From: Prevotella sp902465605
Lineage (GTDB): Bacteria; Bacteroidota; Bacteroidia; Bacteroidales; Bacteroidaceae
DNA: 64,000 nucleotides
Assembly (NCBI GenBank): GCA_902465605.1
Contig: CABQNT010000007.1
Location: 68,576-132,575, forward strand
Direction of reading: 5' to 3'
Part shown: piece after piece, positions 17,296 through 26,431 of the stretch
Numbering within the stretch: position 1 is the first letter of the stretch
Layout: the number at the start of each line of letters is the position of its first letter
The notes under the pieces: generated by a model
What the model was told of the DNA's origin: nothing
Database searches by the model: none
The model's input: the letters and a program-made list of their open reading frames with translations, nothing else
Position numbers and translations under genes: made by a program

Positions 17296-20200
17296 TTAGA
17301 ATGTGAAATTGATGCCAAACTCATAAGTACGCTGTTGAGGATAATAACCATTGGTTATTTCAGGAGTTTCGGGGTCAATGTTGTATTTCGTCAGTTTTGA
17401 CCATGTAAACAGATTTCCTCCTGTGAGCGTAAGACGAATATTGTCTAAGCCAATACGGTGAACGAAACTGTTTTTCAGCGTATATCCTAATTGGATATTC
17501 TTCAGTCGAAGATAACTGCCATCTCTTATCCACCAGTCAGAAGCCCATCCGTTGCAGTTGCCCATTTCGGCAGCATTGGTAGACAAACGGGTAAATTCGG
17601 CATTACGATTTTCGGGTGTCCAACTATTTTCAATTAAGAAATAGGGTGAGTTGCCCAAACCATGGAATGGTCTGGTGAAAATGGTAGCATCAACGGATCC
17701 ATTTCCATATACTCCGCTTAAGAAAACATCTGTAATGGCTGCCCCTTGGAACAACATGGAGAAGTCGAAACCTTTCCACGACGCTCCAATGCTCAAACCG
17801 TAAAACAGTTCAGGGAGATTGCTGTTACCAATGAACGTATAATCCTGAAGTCTATCAATTTTTCCGTCATGATTTAAGTCCCTATATTGGATGTCTCCAG
17901 GACGGATTTGGCTTTTGCTTAAGTGACTCAGTGTAGGAGAGTTGATGATATCCTCTTCGTTTTGATACAAGCCTTCGGTGATAAATCCCATTTTCTCACC
18001 CATTTTTCTTCCCGTGCGTCTTTGATAGTCTGGTACATTTGGACTTTCGTTCATTCGCAAGACTTTGTTTCTTGACCAGCTCACATTGCCTCTGAGGTTA
18101 TAGTGGAATTGATTAATGTTGTTTTGATGGGTCAATACAAGCTCAAAGCCTCTGTTGCTCACTTTTCCACCATTAATTATGCTGGGGAAGTTGCCTCCCA
18201 ATGAAGGAGGATAGATACCACCACTGGAGATTAAGATGTCATTTGTAAGTTTATAGAAATAGTCAAATTCCATTCCAAAAATTCCCTTGTTCAACAACAG
18301 GTCGAAACCAATATTGTAGGTTCCGGTCTTCTCCCATGTAATGTTTCGGTTTACGTTACCTTTCGAGTAAATAGAGATGTACTCTCTATCGCCAACGTAG
18401 AGCGTAGGCGGATTTGGGACCATGAGATTCAGATATTTAAAGTCACCGATACGATCATTACCAAGCACACCTGCCGAGCCTCTGATCTTCAAATTCTCTA
18501 CAACGCCCTTGAGCGGTTCGAAGAATGACTCCTCTGATATTCTCCATCCAAACGATGCTGCTGGGAAGAAGCCCCACCTGTTTTCTTTTGGGAAGCGAAC
18601 AGATCCATCGTAACGTGCAGCTAATTCAAGCAGGTATTTGCCATCGTATGCATAGTTAACACGGCCAACAAATCCAGCCCGGTTAAAGATATAACTTCCA
18701 CCATTGATGGCCTTCTTCTTTTCTTTGCCCATGATATCTTTACCCAGACTTAATTCATGTAGTGATGTCAAGTCAAAACCTTGTACGCCGGCACCGAATG
18801 ATTCAGTTTCATAAGATGACTGCTCGTACAGTAACAAGCCAGAAATGTCATGTTTGTCAAAGGTGCGGTGGTAACTGATGGAGGGCTGAAGCGTCAGTCG
18901 GCTTGCCTGTGCAGAAGTGTTACGCAATTGTGCCACATCGTCTTTGTTCATTCCGTGATCACAGATGATGACACTGTATTTCTCTGTGAATGGATCATAA
19001 CTGTTCAACTCAACAATTTCAGCCCACGACTTAGACGTCGTGTAATCTTTGTCGTAAGAAGCTTTAAACTTCAAATTCAACCCTTTAACAAAAGGTACGT
19101 CCCACGATAATGTTGCCGTCGTCGTAAGAGCGTTCATGACAGAATTGTTGTATCCTGTTTGGTTATTGAAAGCGATAGGATTGAATTTGGCGTTTGAGCT
19201 AATGTTCGCTGCGGTAGGCATGCCTTTGTAGGTTGTAGGAACGATAGGCATCATACGTTGAGCCAAGTTGATGGGGTTGTTCCAGGACTGGTTCGTTACA
19301 GAGAAGTAACCTGAGTTGCGCCGCTCTTGGCGAGCCCCTAAATCTAATCCTAACTTGAATCCCATGCCTAATGAGATGTCCAAATTAGAGCGTAGGTTAT
19401 ATCTCTTGAAAGAAAACTTGTCTACGATGCCACCTTGGTCGAAGTAGCCCAATGAAACAAAATACTTGGCTGTCTCGTTGCCACCATTCACGGATATGTT
19501 GTGATGGGTAGTGGTGGCACCGTTCTTCATTAATTCAGAGAACCAATCCGTGTTGGCGTATTTGCCTTCCGGATCTCCATTTAAGACCTTGTTGTACACC
19601 TCTTCTGTGAACAAAGGTTCTTTGCCATCCATCTCAAGTGCTTTGTTAAACCATTTGATAAAGTCTGGACCATTCAGGAATTTAGGGTAATTGGTGTTCT
19701 GGCTGTATAATAATTTCCCTGAATATGTAATTCGAGGGCGTTGCATGGAGCCACGTTTGGTTTTCACGAGAATTACGCCACCAGCTGCTTGCATACCGTA
19801 GACAGCCGCTGAAGATGCATCTTTCAGGATGGTAATACTTTCAATTTCGTTAGGGTCAAGATTGTTAAAGCTTCGCTGGACATCGTCTACAATGACCATT
19901 GGTGCTGCAGTGCCCAGTGTGCTTACGCCACGAATCAGCAAGTTGGATCCATCGGCACCAGGCTGTCCTGACTTCTGTTGGGCAACCAATCCTGGCATTC
20001 GTCCAACAAGCATGCCTGACACATTGCCTGATGGTGCCTTTAGGATCTCGTCCGCATTCAACTGCGCAACAGATCCTGTCACATGCTGTTTCTTCTGGGA
20101 GCCATAGCCCACAACAACAACTTCGTCCAATGCTTTCGCGTCCTCTTCAAGCATCACGTTAACATTCGTTTTGCCATTAAGAGCTACCGAATGGTTTTTG

Positions 20201-20469
20201 TATCCCACATAGCGAAATGTCAATACGGCATTTCGATTGGACACAGCGATGTTGAATTTTCCGTTCGCATCTGTACTTACACCTTGTTTCGCTCCTTTCT
20301 CCTGTACTTGGACCCCGATGAGGTACTCGCCGTTAGCGTCGGTTACCACACCTCTGACCGTTGTTTGGGCCGATGCTTCTATACTACAGAGCAGAAACAA
20401 GAAGCAACTCAGTGCACGTAACATGTGCATGGCGCTTTTTTTCAAAAAGAAGGTTCGCTTTGTTTCCAT
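17296..20469 (-). CDS. SusC/RagA TonB-dependent glycan transporter
   Basis: The 1057-residue protein imports glycan through the outer membrane with SusD, powered by TonB. In order: signal peptide ending in IEASAQ (about 35), carboxypeptidase-regulatory-like domain (about 37-115), TonB-box region (LDEVVVVGYGSQKK), plug domain (IRGVSTLGTAAPMVIVDDV), and a large barrel ending in Phe (GINFTF). Length is normal for SusC. No SusR, HTCS or ECF regulator is adjacent, so control is not evident. Confidence 0.96.
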   Translation of the reverse strand: METKRTFFLKKSAMHMLRALSCFLFLLCSIEASAQTTVRGVVTDANGEYLIGVQVQEKGAKQGVSTDANGKFNIAVSNRNAVLTFRYVGYKNHSVALNGKTNVNVMLEEDAKALDEVVVVGYGSQKKQHVTGSVAQLNADEILKAPSGNVSGMLVGRMPGLVAQQKSGQPGADGSNLLIRGVSTLGTAAPMVIVDDVQRSFNNLDPNEIESITILKDASSAAVYGMQAAGGVILVKTKRGSMQRPRITYSGKLLYSQNTNYPKFLNGPDFIKWFNKALEMDGKEPLFTEEVYNKVLNGDPEGKYANTDWFSELMKNGATTTHHNISVNGGNETAKYFVSLGYFDQGGIVDKFSFKRYNLRSNLDISLGMGFKLGLDLGARQERRNSGYFSVTNQSWNNPINLAQRMMPIVPTTYKGMPTAANISSNAKFNPIAFNNQTGYNNSVMNALTTTATLSWDVPFVKGLNLKFKASYDKDYTTSKSWAEIVELNSYDPFTEKYSVIICDHGMNKDDVAQLRNTSAQASRLTLQPSISYHRTFDKHDISGLLLYEQSSYETESFGAGVQGFDLTSLHELSLGKDIMGKEKKKAINGGSYIFNRAGFVGRVNYAYDGKYLLELAARYDGSVRFPKENRWGFFPAASFGWRISEESFFEPLKGVVENLKIRGSAGVLGNDRIGDFKYLNLMVPNPPTLYVGDREYISIYSKGNVNRNITWEKTGTYNIGFDLLLNKGIFGMEFDYFYKLTNDILISSGGIYPPSLGGNFPSIINGGKVSNRGFELVLTHQNNINQFHYNLRGNVSWSRNKVLRMNESPNVPDYQRRTGRKMGEKMGFITEGLYQNEEDIINSPTLSHLSKSQIRPGDIQYRDLNHDGKIDRLQDYTFIGNSNLPELFYGLSIGASWKGFDFSMLFQGAAITDVFLSGVYGNGSVDATIFTRPFHGLGNSPYFLIENSWTPENRNAEFTRLSTNAAEMGNCNGWASDWWIRDGSYLRLKNIQLGYTLKNSFVHRIGLDNIRLTLTGGNLFTWSKLTKYNIDPETPEITNGYYPQQRTYEFGINFTF

Positions 20470-20514
20470 AGATAATAAATTTAAGTGTATCTAATATAAA
20501 ATATAAATAAGGTA

Positions 20515-20522
20515 CAAAGATA
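20515..20522 (-). promoter_or_regulatory. -7 box upstream of susC
   Basis: The minus strand reads TATCTTTG, about 46 bases before the susC start, which would let susC-susD-DUF5018 be made separately from the DUF4855 gene. Confidence 0.5.
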
Positions 20523-20586
20523 TTTTCACTTTTCTTAATCGATTCTCCTCAAGGCATGTTGTTCTCTTCTGCCATAATATCGATGA

Positions 20587-21726
20587 TTACTTTGCAATGA
20601 GTTTCACCAGTCGTTTATATAGCGTTTGATCTGCTGGATGATCCGACTTCGCTAATTTGTAAAAGGTGTCATTCCCTTGATAGTAGGCGATTTTCAAGGA
20701 ATTAAACGCACCATTTTTCTCAAATACATCCAGATAGTCTCTTAAACGATAGCCCCAATTCTTTTGGGAAGCCAACGCTCTGTCATCAAACTCCACTTCC
20801 AAGTTCATGCCGTATTTGGCCGCCCTGTCACAAGTTTCTTGTAACCTGCTGTAAGGATGCTTTTCGTCGAAGAAATAGTTTGGTTGATAATAGGGCACGT
20901 TGAATCCCAGGTGTTGCCATTCATTATACCCATCAGCATAAAAGTAAGGTATCCAATAAAAGTCATATCCTTTCTTGTCAAGGTATTCAGATACTTGATT
21001 CACCAGGTGGCGTGTGTTAGTTGCCTCCTCAGCCAACCAATAAAACCCAACCAATTCCAATTCGGTTAAGTGGCTGTCCTTAAACAACTGCTCTGCGCGA
21101 TCAATGTACCACTTGCACGCAGACAAACGATCGTTTTGGTCCGTGAAAACTACTTTCTTACCATTAATCTCACCCCAATCAGTTTGATTAGGGATGGGCT
21201 CTGGAATTACCAATATTATTTTCCGTTTTCCAGCCTTGCTTGCTCCTATCCGTTCTTTAACCGCCTTTGCCTGTTCGTTCAACGCCGCAATGGCATTACC
21301 TTTCTTAAAATAGCCACTCAACAACTTCTCCCATTCTTCTTTCCTCGCTGCTTGTTTCTGATAGCCAGAAGCAAATCCGCGCCCATGGCCGTCCAATATT
21401 TCTAAAAATAAAAACCCATCGAACAGCCATTTTTCTTTACCATCAACCTTGCCGGCTAGATAAGGATCAAAATGTTCCGCATCCCATTGGAAAGGACGAT
21501 GGGCTCCACCACTATATATTAAGACCGTGTGCTGAGGTACAGCATGGTGAAATACGTTCTTTTCGCGTTCAAATGGCTTGGTTTTGAAACTGATGTTCCT
21601 GTCATTCTTGTCGTTTGAAGGATCTGGTGATGCGCAAGATGTGAGTGTACTTGCAAGCAGTAAAATGATACCTACCGAAAGAAATCTCTTGTTTTTTAAC
21701 AGGATATTTGTTCTCATGCTTATCAA
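20587..21726 (-). CDS. DUF4855-type lipoprotein of the PUL
   Basis: The 379-residue protein has a lipoprotein signal (ILLLASTLTSC, Cys near 30). It resembles DUF4855: a TIM-barrel-like run of strands with conserved acidic and aromatic clusters (for example LIYSGG, WLFDGFLFLE, ELVGFYWLAEE, YFYADGYNEWQ, NLEVEFDD). The two acidic residues in FYWLAEE and LEVEFDD are candidates for glycosidase catalysis. It is the only possible enzyme in this utilisation operon, so it probably acts on the glycan imported by SusC/D. No activity can be assigned from sequence. Confidence 0.7.
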   Translation of the reverse strand: MISMRTNILLKNKRFLSVGIILLLASTLTSCASPDPSNDKNDRNISFKTKPFEREKNVFHHAVPQHTVLIYSGGAHRPFQWDAEHFDPYLAGKVDGKEKWLFDGFLFLEILDGHGRGFASGYQKQAARKEEWEKLLSGYFKKGNAIAALNEQAKAVKERIGASKAGKRKIILVIPEPIPNQTDWGEINGKKVVFTDQNDRLSACKWYIDRAEQLFKDSHLTELELVGFYWLAEEATNTRHLVNQVSEYLDKKGYDFYWIPYFYADGYNEWQHLGFNVPYYQPNYFFDEKHPYSRLQETCDRAAKYGMNLEVEFDDRALASQKNWGYRLRDYLDVFEKNGAFNSLKIAYYQGNDTFYKLAKSDHPADQTLYKRLVKLIAK

Positions 21727-21898
21727 TCTGATTTAAGGATTAAATTTTAAATGTTTATTCGTTAGTAATAGTTGTTTGAGATAATAAAAATATTTATATA
21801 TTAATGTTATCTTATTAAGATATATAGTTATTATTGTTTTAATATATAATAAAATCTTTTATTTTTCCTTGGTATATTAATAGTATTATTTTTATTGT

Positions 21899-21907
21899 GC
21901 AAATATA
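21899..21907 (-). promoter_or_regulatory. -7 box for the DUF4855/PUL operon
   Basis: The minus strand reads TATATTTGC, matching TAnnTTTGC. It would give a leader of about 170 bases, long enough for leader control of the operon. Confidence 0.5.
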
Positions 21908-22134
21908 AATAAATTAAGTGTTTAAAGCAAATAATAAAGTGAATAGTTTCGTTCAATCCACATATTTAACATATTCGGTTTGATTACTTTACATGTAGCA
22001 AACCTACGATTGGTTGTTATCTCATTCACTTGATGACCAACCGAGAAAGTTGAACAAAACGTTTCCGATAACACGGAATATGCGGTGAACACAAGTTAGC
22101 TAACAAATCCTTTTCCATCAACGATGATAAACAA

Positions 22135-22171
22135 TGAGAGGAGAATGTCAGCTTGATACATTCTCCTCTCA
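22135..22171. terminator. Hairpin terminator after the DEAD-box gene
   Basis: A perfect 14-bp stem (TGAGAGGAGAATGT and its complement) with a 9-base loop lies 74 bases beyond the helicase stop. T-runs on both sides are weak, so termination may be partial. Confidence 0.55.
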
Positions 22172-22244
22172 TCTTCATCATCCTCTGTTCATCGTCACAA
22201 TAGACGGTTTGAGGGATGGAATCTCTTGGGTGTCACCCATTCGT

Positions 22245-23921
22245 TTATTTCTTTCCGAGCGACTTGAGCCATTTTAGTGGTTTCTTGATGATGGCTGAAA
22301 TGCCACTCTCTGATTTGGCCTCGGTCTTTGCAGGCTCAAACTTTCTTCTGCCATTGTGTGGGTCTTCGCGTTGCGTTTTACGGTTGTTGTTTGGTTTTCT
22401 GCGACGCTTGTTCTTCGTATTGGCCTGCGGTTGTACCTGTTTGTCTCCAGTTTTGTTGTCAATCGCTTGTCGTTTGTCATTGTGTTGCTTGTTACGTTGC
22501 GTTCCAGCTCCGTCAGTGTTGTTTTGCTGTTTACGCCTATTGTTCTTGCGTTTGTTACTCTTTTGGCGATTCTTTGCAGGCTGCTTATCCGCTGTCTTAC
22601 TGCGTTCTTGCGCTTGCTTTTCGTTTGTTTGCTCACTTTTGGCATCTACCTCCTTGGGGCGTTGCTCGTTTTTATTCCGACGCGGCTTGCGCTTGTGTGC
22701 CGTTTGGTCACGGTTTTTCCGGCGAACTGATTTGGCAGAAGAGCGTTTGCGCTGTGGCTTTCCATCGGCAGTATAGTCAGGTGCCTCGCCCAGTTCTTCA
22801 GGCAGTTCAACCTTTTCCACCTCTTTTTCAAGGAACTTTTCTATCTGTTGGAAGTAGTAGATGTCGTCTTTGCTCACCAGCGTGATAGCTGCACCATCAC
22901 GGTCTGCACGGGCTGTACGACCAATGCGGTGTACATAGTCTTCAGCGTCGTGTGGCACGTCGTAATTGATGACCATGGCAATGTCATCGATGTCAATGCC
23001 TCTTGACAAAATATCCGTGGCTACAAGCACGTCAATCTGTCCACTCTTGAATTGGAACATCACCTCGTCGCGCTGAGCCTGGTCCAAATCGGAGTGCATC
23101 TCGCCACAATTGATTCTCATGCGCTGCAGCGCTTGGCTCACTTGCTTCACCTTTTGTTTGGCTCCACAGAAGATGATGACGCGCTTCAAGTCACCTTGTT
23201 TGAAGATATTCTTGATGATGCCCAGCTTCTGAGTCTCATGACATACATAGGCAGTTTGTTTGATTTTCTCGGCTGGTTTGCTCACAGCCAGTTTCACTTC
23301 AACGGGATTTTTAAGCAATGTTCTTGCCAGTTCGTTAATCTTGTCAGGCATAGTTGCAGAGAACATAATGGTCTGGCATGTCTTCGGCAAGCCCTTGGCA
23401 ATGGTCATGATGTCTTCCGAAAAGCCCATGTCCAGCATGCGGTCGGCCTCATCCAATACAAAGAAGCTCACCTTGCTCAGGTCTACGTTGCCCAAACTCA
23501 TGTGACTGATGAAGCGCCCCGGCGTTGCAATCACCACGTCGGCACCCATGCGGAGGCTCTTCAGTTCCTGGTCGTACCGGTTTCCATCGTTCCCGCCATA
23601 CACAGCCACGCTGCTTACGCCTTGCAGATAATAGCCAAAGCCCTGCATGGCTTGGTCTATTTGCTGAGCAAGTTCGCGCGTTGGTGACATGATAAGGCAG
23701 TTGATGGCGTCTTCCGGGTAGTTGCCACTGTCTATCTTGCTCATGATGGGCAGCAGATAAGCCGCCGTCTTTCCGGTTCCGGTCTGTGCTACACCCAACA
23801 CGTCACGTCCTTTAAGTATTTCGGGTATACACTTTTCTTGTACGGGTGTGCAAGTGTCAAAGCGCATGTCGTATAATGCGTCTAATACATTATTGTTTAA
23901 TTCTAATTCTTCAAACTTCAT
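22245..23921 (-). CDS. DEAD-box RNA helicase with basic C-terminal tail
   Basis: The protein has 558 residues. The helicase core (about 1-370) shows the Q motif (CTPVQEKCIPEI), Walker A (AQTGTGKT), DEAD, SAT and HRIGRTAR. It unwinds RNA in ribosome assembly or mRNA turnover, as RhlE/CsdA-type enzymes do. From about 390 to 530 the tail is Lys/Arg/Asn/Gln-rich and of low complexity, which should bind RNA non-specifically. The family is certain; the exact orthologue is not. Confidence 0.93.
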   Translation of the reverse strand: MKFEELELNNNVLDALYDMRFDTCTPVQEKCIPEILKGRDVLGVAQTGTGKTAAYLLPIMSKIDSGNYPEDAINCLIMSPTRELAQQIDQAMQGFGYYLQGVSSVAVYGGNDGNRYDQELKSLRMGADVVIATPGRFISHMSLGNVDLSKVSFFVLDEADRMLDMGFSEDIMTIAKGLPKTCQTIMFSATMPDKINELARTLLKNPVEVKLAVSKPAEKIKQTAYVCHETQKLGIIKNIFKQGDLKRVIIFCGAKQKVKQVSQALQRMRINCGEMHSDLDQAQRDEVMFQFKSGQIDVLVATDILSRGIDIDDIAMVINYDVPHDAEDYVHRIGRTARADRDGAAITLVSKDDIYYFQQIEKFLEKEVEKVELPEELGEAPDYTADGKPQRKRSSAKSVRRKNRDQTAHKRKPRRNKNEQRPKEVDAKSEQTNEKQAQERSKTADKQPAKNRQKSNKRKNNRRKQQNNTDGAGTQRNKQHNDKRQAIDNKTGDKQVQPQANTKNKRRRKPNNNRKTQREDPHNGRRKFEPAKTEAKSESGISAIIKKPLKWLKSLGKK

Positions 23922-24052
23922 TTTTTCTGATTTTCAATTTGTCCTTTGTCATTCACATCATTCAGGGTGAATGCAAGACGGTTCATTTCTTTGTGTAGAT
24001 TCGCCGTGCCAAGGGCGCGTGTCCTGTTATCGCTCACTCACTTTTACCCTCA

Positions 24053-25285
24053 TCAATTCGGTGCATTGCGGTAACAGAAGTAGGCCACTAAGGCAAAGAT
24101 GATGTTCGGTATCCACGCAGCCAAGATGGGAGGTGCATTGGCATTGATGGCGAAGGTGGCCGAAACGGTTTGCAGCATGATGTACAAAGAGCTCAGTGCC
24201 AGTCCCAGACCGAGGTACAGTCCCATGCCTCCTTTTCGCTTCCTGGCCGACAGTGAAAAACCGATGATGGTGAGGATGAACGATGCAAACGACGAGGCGA
24301 TGCGCTTATGGTACTCCACTTGGTATTGTACCACGTTGCTCGAGCCTCTGTCCACCTGTTTGGTAATGTAATCTTTCAGTTCCGGACTGGTAAACGTTTC
24401 TTGCTGTCCCTTGGAGTACACCAAGTCAGTTGGCTCCATCTGGATGAGGGTGTCAAGGTCGGCTCCACTGGTGATGTGTTCGCGAAGACCCTTTAGTTGT
24501 CTGATTTTCCATCCGGTTACGTTCCAGTGATACTTCGAATCGGCAATGGTGTCGTACTGAATTTCCATCGCTGTCATGTGGCTCACCAGCTTCTTGTTCT
24601 CAAACTTGTCCAACGAGAAGCCATATCCGCGCTTGGTTTTGTTGTCGTAGTGCTGTATGTAGGCAATGACTCCTTTGCCCACTTGCAGCTGAACATTGTC
24701 GGCTGCCGTACGTTTCTTGCTGTTTCGGTACATGCTCTCAAAGTTCTGCCGTATCACGGTGCCGTGCGGAATGACGTAAGCGCTGAGGTAATAAGACAGT
24801 GATGCGATGAGCACGCACGAGAGCATGTAGGGCCGCATCAGTCGCTTGAACGAGATGCCCGATGCCAACATGGCGATAATCTCCGAGTTGCCGGCCAGCT
24901 TGGAGGTGAAGAAAATCACCGCAATGAACACGAACAGCGGACTGAACAGGTTGGAGTAATACGGGATGAAGTTGGCATAAAAGTCAAAGATGATGGCTCT
25001 TGCCGGCGCATGGTATTCGGTGAACTTTGACAAGTTCTCGTTGAAGTCGAACACAATGGCGATGGCGATGATCAGCGCAATAGAGTAGATGTAAGTTCCA
25101 ATGAATTTCCTGATGATGTACCAGTCTATCCTTCGGATGTACTTGTTTGGGTTCAGAATGCGCAAAAAACTCAGTTTTCTGCCCAGCCATGCCATCCATG
25201 GGGTGAGCCATGCAAAGTGCCGTCTCATCCATCTGCCTGCCTTGAGCAATCGCCGGTGTCGTCTGCGGGTCTTGAAACTCTTCAT
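24053..25285 (-). CDS. LptF/LptG-family permease
   Basis: The 410-residue protein belongs to the YjgP/YjgQ family, the membrane half of the LptB2FG transporter that extracts lipopolysaccharide from the inner membrane. A basic N-terminus precedes IDWYIIRKFIGTYIYSIALI. There are three membrane segments, a periplasmic beta-jellyroll (about 190-310), and three more segments at the C-terminus. The gene starts 7 bases after the tgt stop, so lon-tgt-lpt is probably one transcript. Whether it is LptF or LptG cannot be told. Confidence 0.88.
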   Translation of the reverse strand: MKSFKTRRRHRRLLKAGRWMRRHFAWLTPWMAWLGRKLSFLRILNPNKYIRRIDWYIIRKFIGTYIYSIALIIAIAIVFDFNENLSKFTEYHAPARAIIFDFYANFIPYYSNLFSPLFVFIAVIFFTSKLAGNSEIIAMLASGISFKRLMRPYMLSCVLIASLSYYLSAYVIPHGTVIRQNFESMYRNSKKRTAADNVQLQVGKGVIAYIQHYDNKTKRGYGFSLDKFENKKLVSHMTAMEIQYDTIADSKYHWNVTGWKIRQLKGLREHITSGADLDTLIQMEPTDLVYSKGQQETFTSPELKDYITKQVDRGSSNVVQYQVEYHKRIASSFASFILTIIGFSLSARKRKGGMGLYLGLGLALSSLYIMLQTVSATFAINANAPPILAAWIPNIIFALVAYFCYRNAPN

Positions 25286-25291
25286 CTCGTC

Positions 25292-26419
25292 TTAAATTCT
25301 TCGTCCTAACTGCTCAATGATGCCCCGCTTCCATGTGCTGAAGTCGCCTTGCTGGATGTGCTGCCGCGCATCGGTCACCAACCTAAGATAGAAGGCCAGA
25401 TTATGAATGGACGCTATCTGCAGTGCCAAATACTCCTTCGCCTTGAACAAATGGTGCAGGTAGGCCTTGGTACAAAGCTGGTCGGTGTCGCATCCGTTGG
25501 GGTCAATGGGGGTGAAATCGTTTTCCCATTTCTTGTTGCGCATGTTCATGGTGCCCTCGTAGGTAAACAACATGGCGTTGCGTCCGTTGCGGGTGGGCAT
25601 CACGCAGTCGAACATGTCGACGCCTCGCTCGATGCCTTCAAGGATGTTCTGTGGCGTGCCCACACCCATGAGGTAGCGCGGCTTGTCTTTGGGCAGGATG
25701 GCGTTCACCACCTCAATCATCTCGTACATCACCTCCGTGGGTTCGCCTACGGCCAGGCCACCGATGGCGTTGCCGTCTGCTCCCTTGTCTGCAATGTATT
25801 TTGCCGACTCCTCTCTGAGATCCTTGTACGCCGCTCCCTGCACGATGGGGAAGAGGCACTGGTCGTAACCATACAGCGGTTGGGTCTCGTTGAACCGCTT
25901 GATGCAGCGATCCAGCCAGCGGTGTGTCATGGCCAGACTTGTCTTGGCGTATTGGTATTCGCAGTCGCCGGGCGGGCATTCATCAAACGCCATCATGATG
26001 TCGGCGCCGATGATGCGCTCGGTGTCCATCACGCTTTCGGGCGAAAAGAAATGCTTGGAGCCATCAATGTGCGACCTAAATTCGCAACCTTCCTCCCGGA
26101 GTTTGCGGATGCCGGTGAGCGAGAACACCTGAAACCCTCCCGAGTCGGTCAGGATGGGGCGATCCCAGCCATTGAACTTGTGCAATCCTCCTGCGGCCTT
26201 CAGTATGTCCAGTCCCGGTCGAAGATACAGGTGATACGTGTTGCCCAGAATGATTTGCGCGTTGATTTGTTCTTTCAGTTCCCTGAAGTGTACCGCTTTT
26301 ACCGTTCCTGCCGTTCCCACAGGCATGAAGATAGGTGTTTTTATCTGCCCGTGCGCCGTGGTAATCAGGCCTGCCCGTGCATCCGATGATGGGTCTGTAT
26401 GTTGCAGTTCAAATGTCAT
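25292..26419 (-). CDS. tgt: tRNA-guanine transglycosylase
   Basis: Tgt exchanges guanine for preQ1 at position 34 of tRNAs with GUN anticodons in queuosine synthesis. The 375-residue protein has the catalytic Asp motifs (LTDSGGFQVFS with Asp near 91; GVDMFDCVMPTRNGRNA with Asp near 265) and the substrate motif GGLAVGE. Where most bacterial enzymes carry C-x-C-x-x-C zinc ligands before AYLHHL, this protein has CDTDQLC, so only two Cys and altered spacing. It sits between lon and the Lpt permease gene with short gaps. Confidence 0.95.
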   Translation of the reverse strand: MTFELQHTDPSSDARAGLITTAHGQIKTPIFMPVGTAGTVKAVHFRELKEQINAQIILGNTYHLYLRPGLDILKAAGGLHKFNGWDRPILTDSGGFQVFSLTGIRKLREEGCEFRSHIDGSKHFFSPESVMDTERIIGADIMMAFDECPPGDCEYQYAKTSLAMTHRWLDRCIKRFNETQPLYGYDQCLFPIVQGAAYKDLREESAKYIADKGADGNAIGGLAVGEPTEVMYEMIEVVNAILPKDKPRYLMGVGTPQNILEGIERGVDMFDCVMPTRNGRNAMLFTYEGTMNMRNKKWENDFTPIDPNGCDTDQLCTKAYLHHLFKAKEYLALQIASIHNLAFYLRLVTDARQHIQQGDFSTWKRGIIEQLGRRI

Positions 26420-26431
26420 GTTGCCCTCTCT

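Larger units (their letters stand above)
21727..22244. other. AT-rich gene-free stretch upstream of the PUL
   Basis: This 518-base stretch is very AT-rich between 21760 and 21960. It holds the -7 box for the DUF4855 gene on the minus strand at 21899-21907 (TATATTTGC) and the terminator hairpin at 22135. I see no reading frame or RNA gene in it. Confidence 0.5.

Noticed and set aside
22274..22885. Reading frames opposite the helicase tail (both strands)
   Set aside because: They arise from the low-complexity Lys/Arg/Asn-rich tail of the helicase gene and contain no domain.
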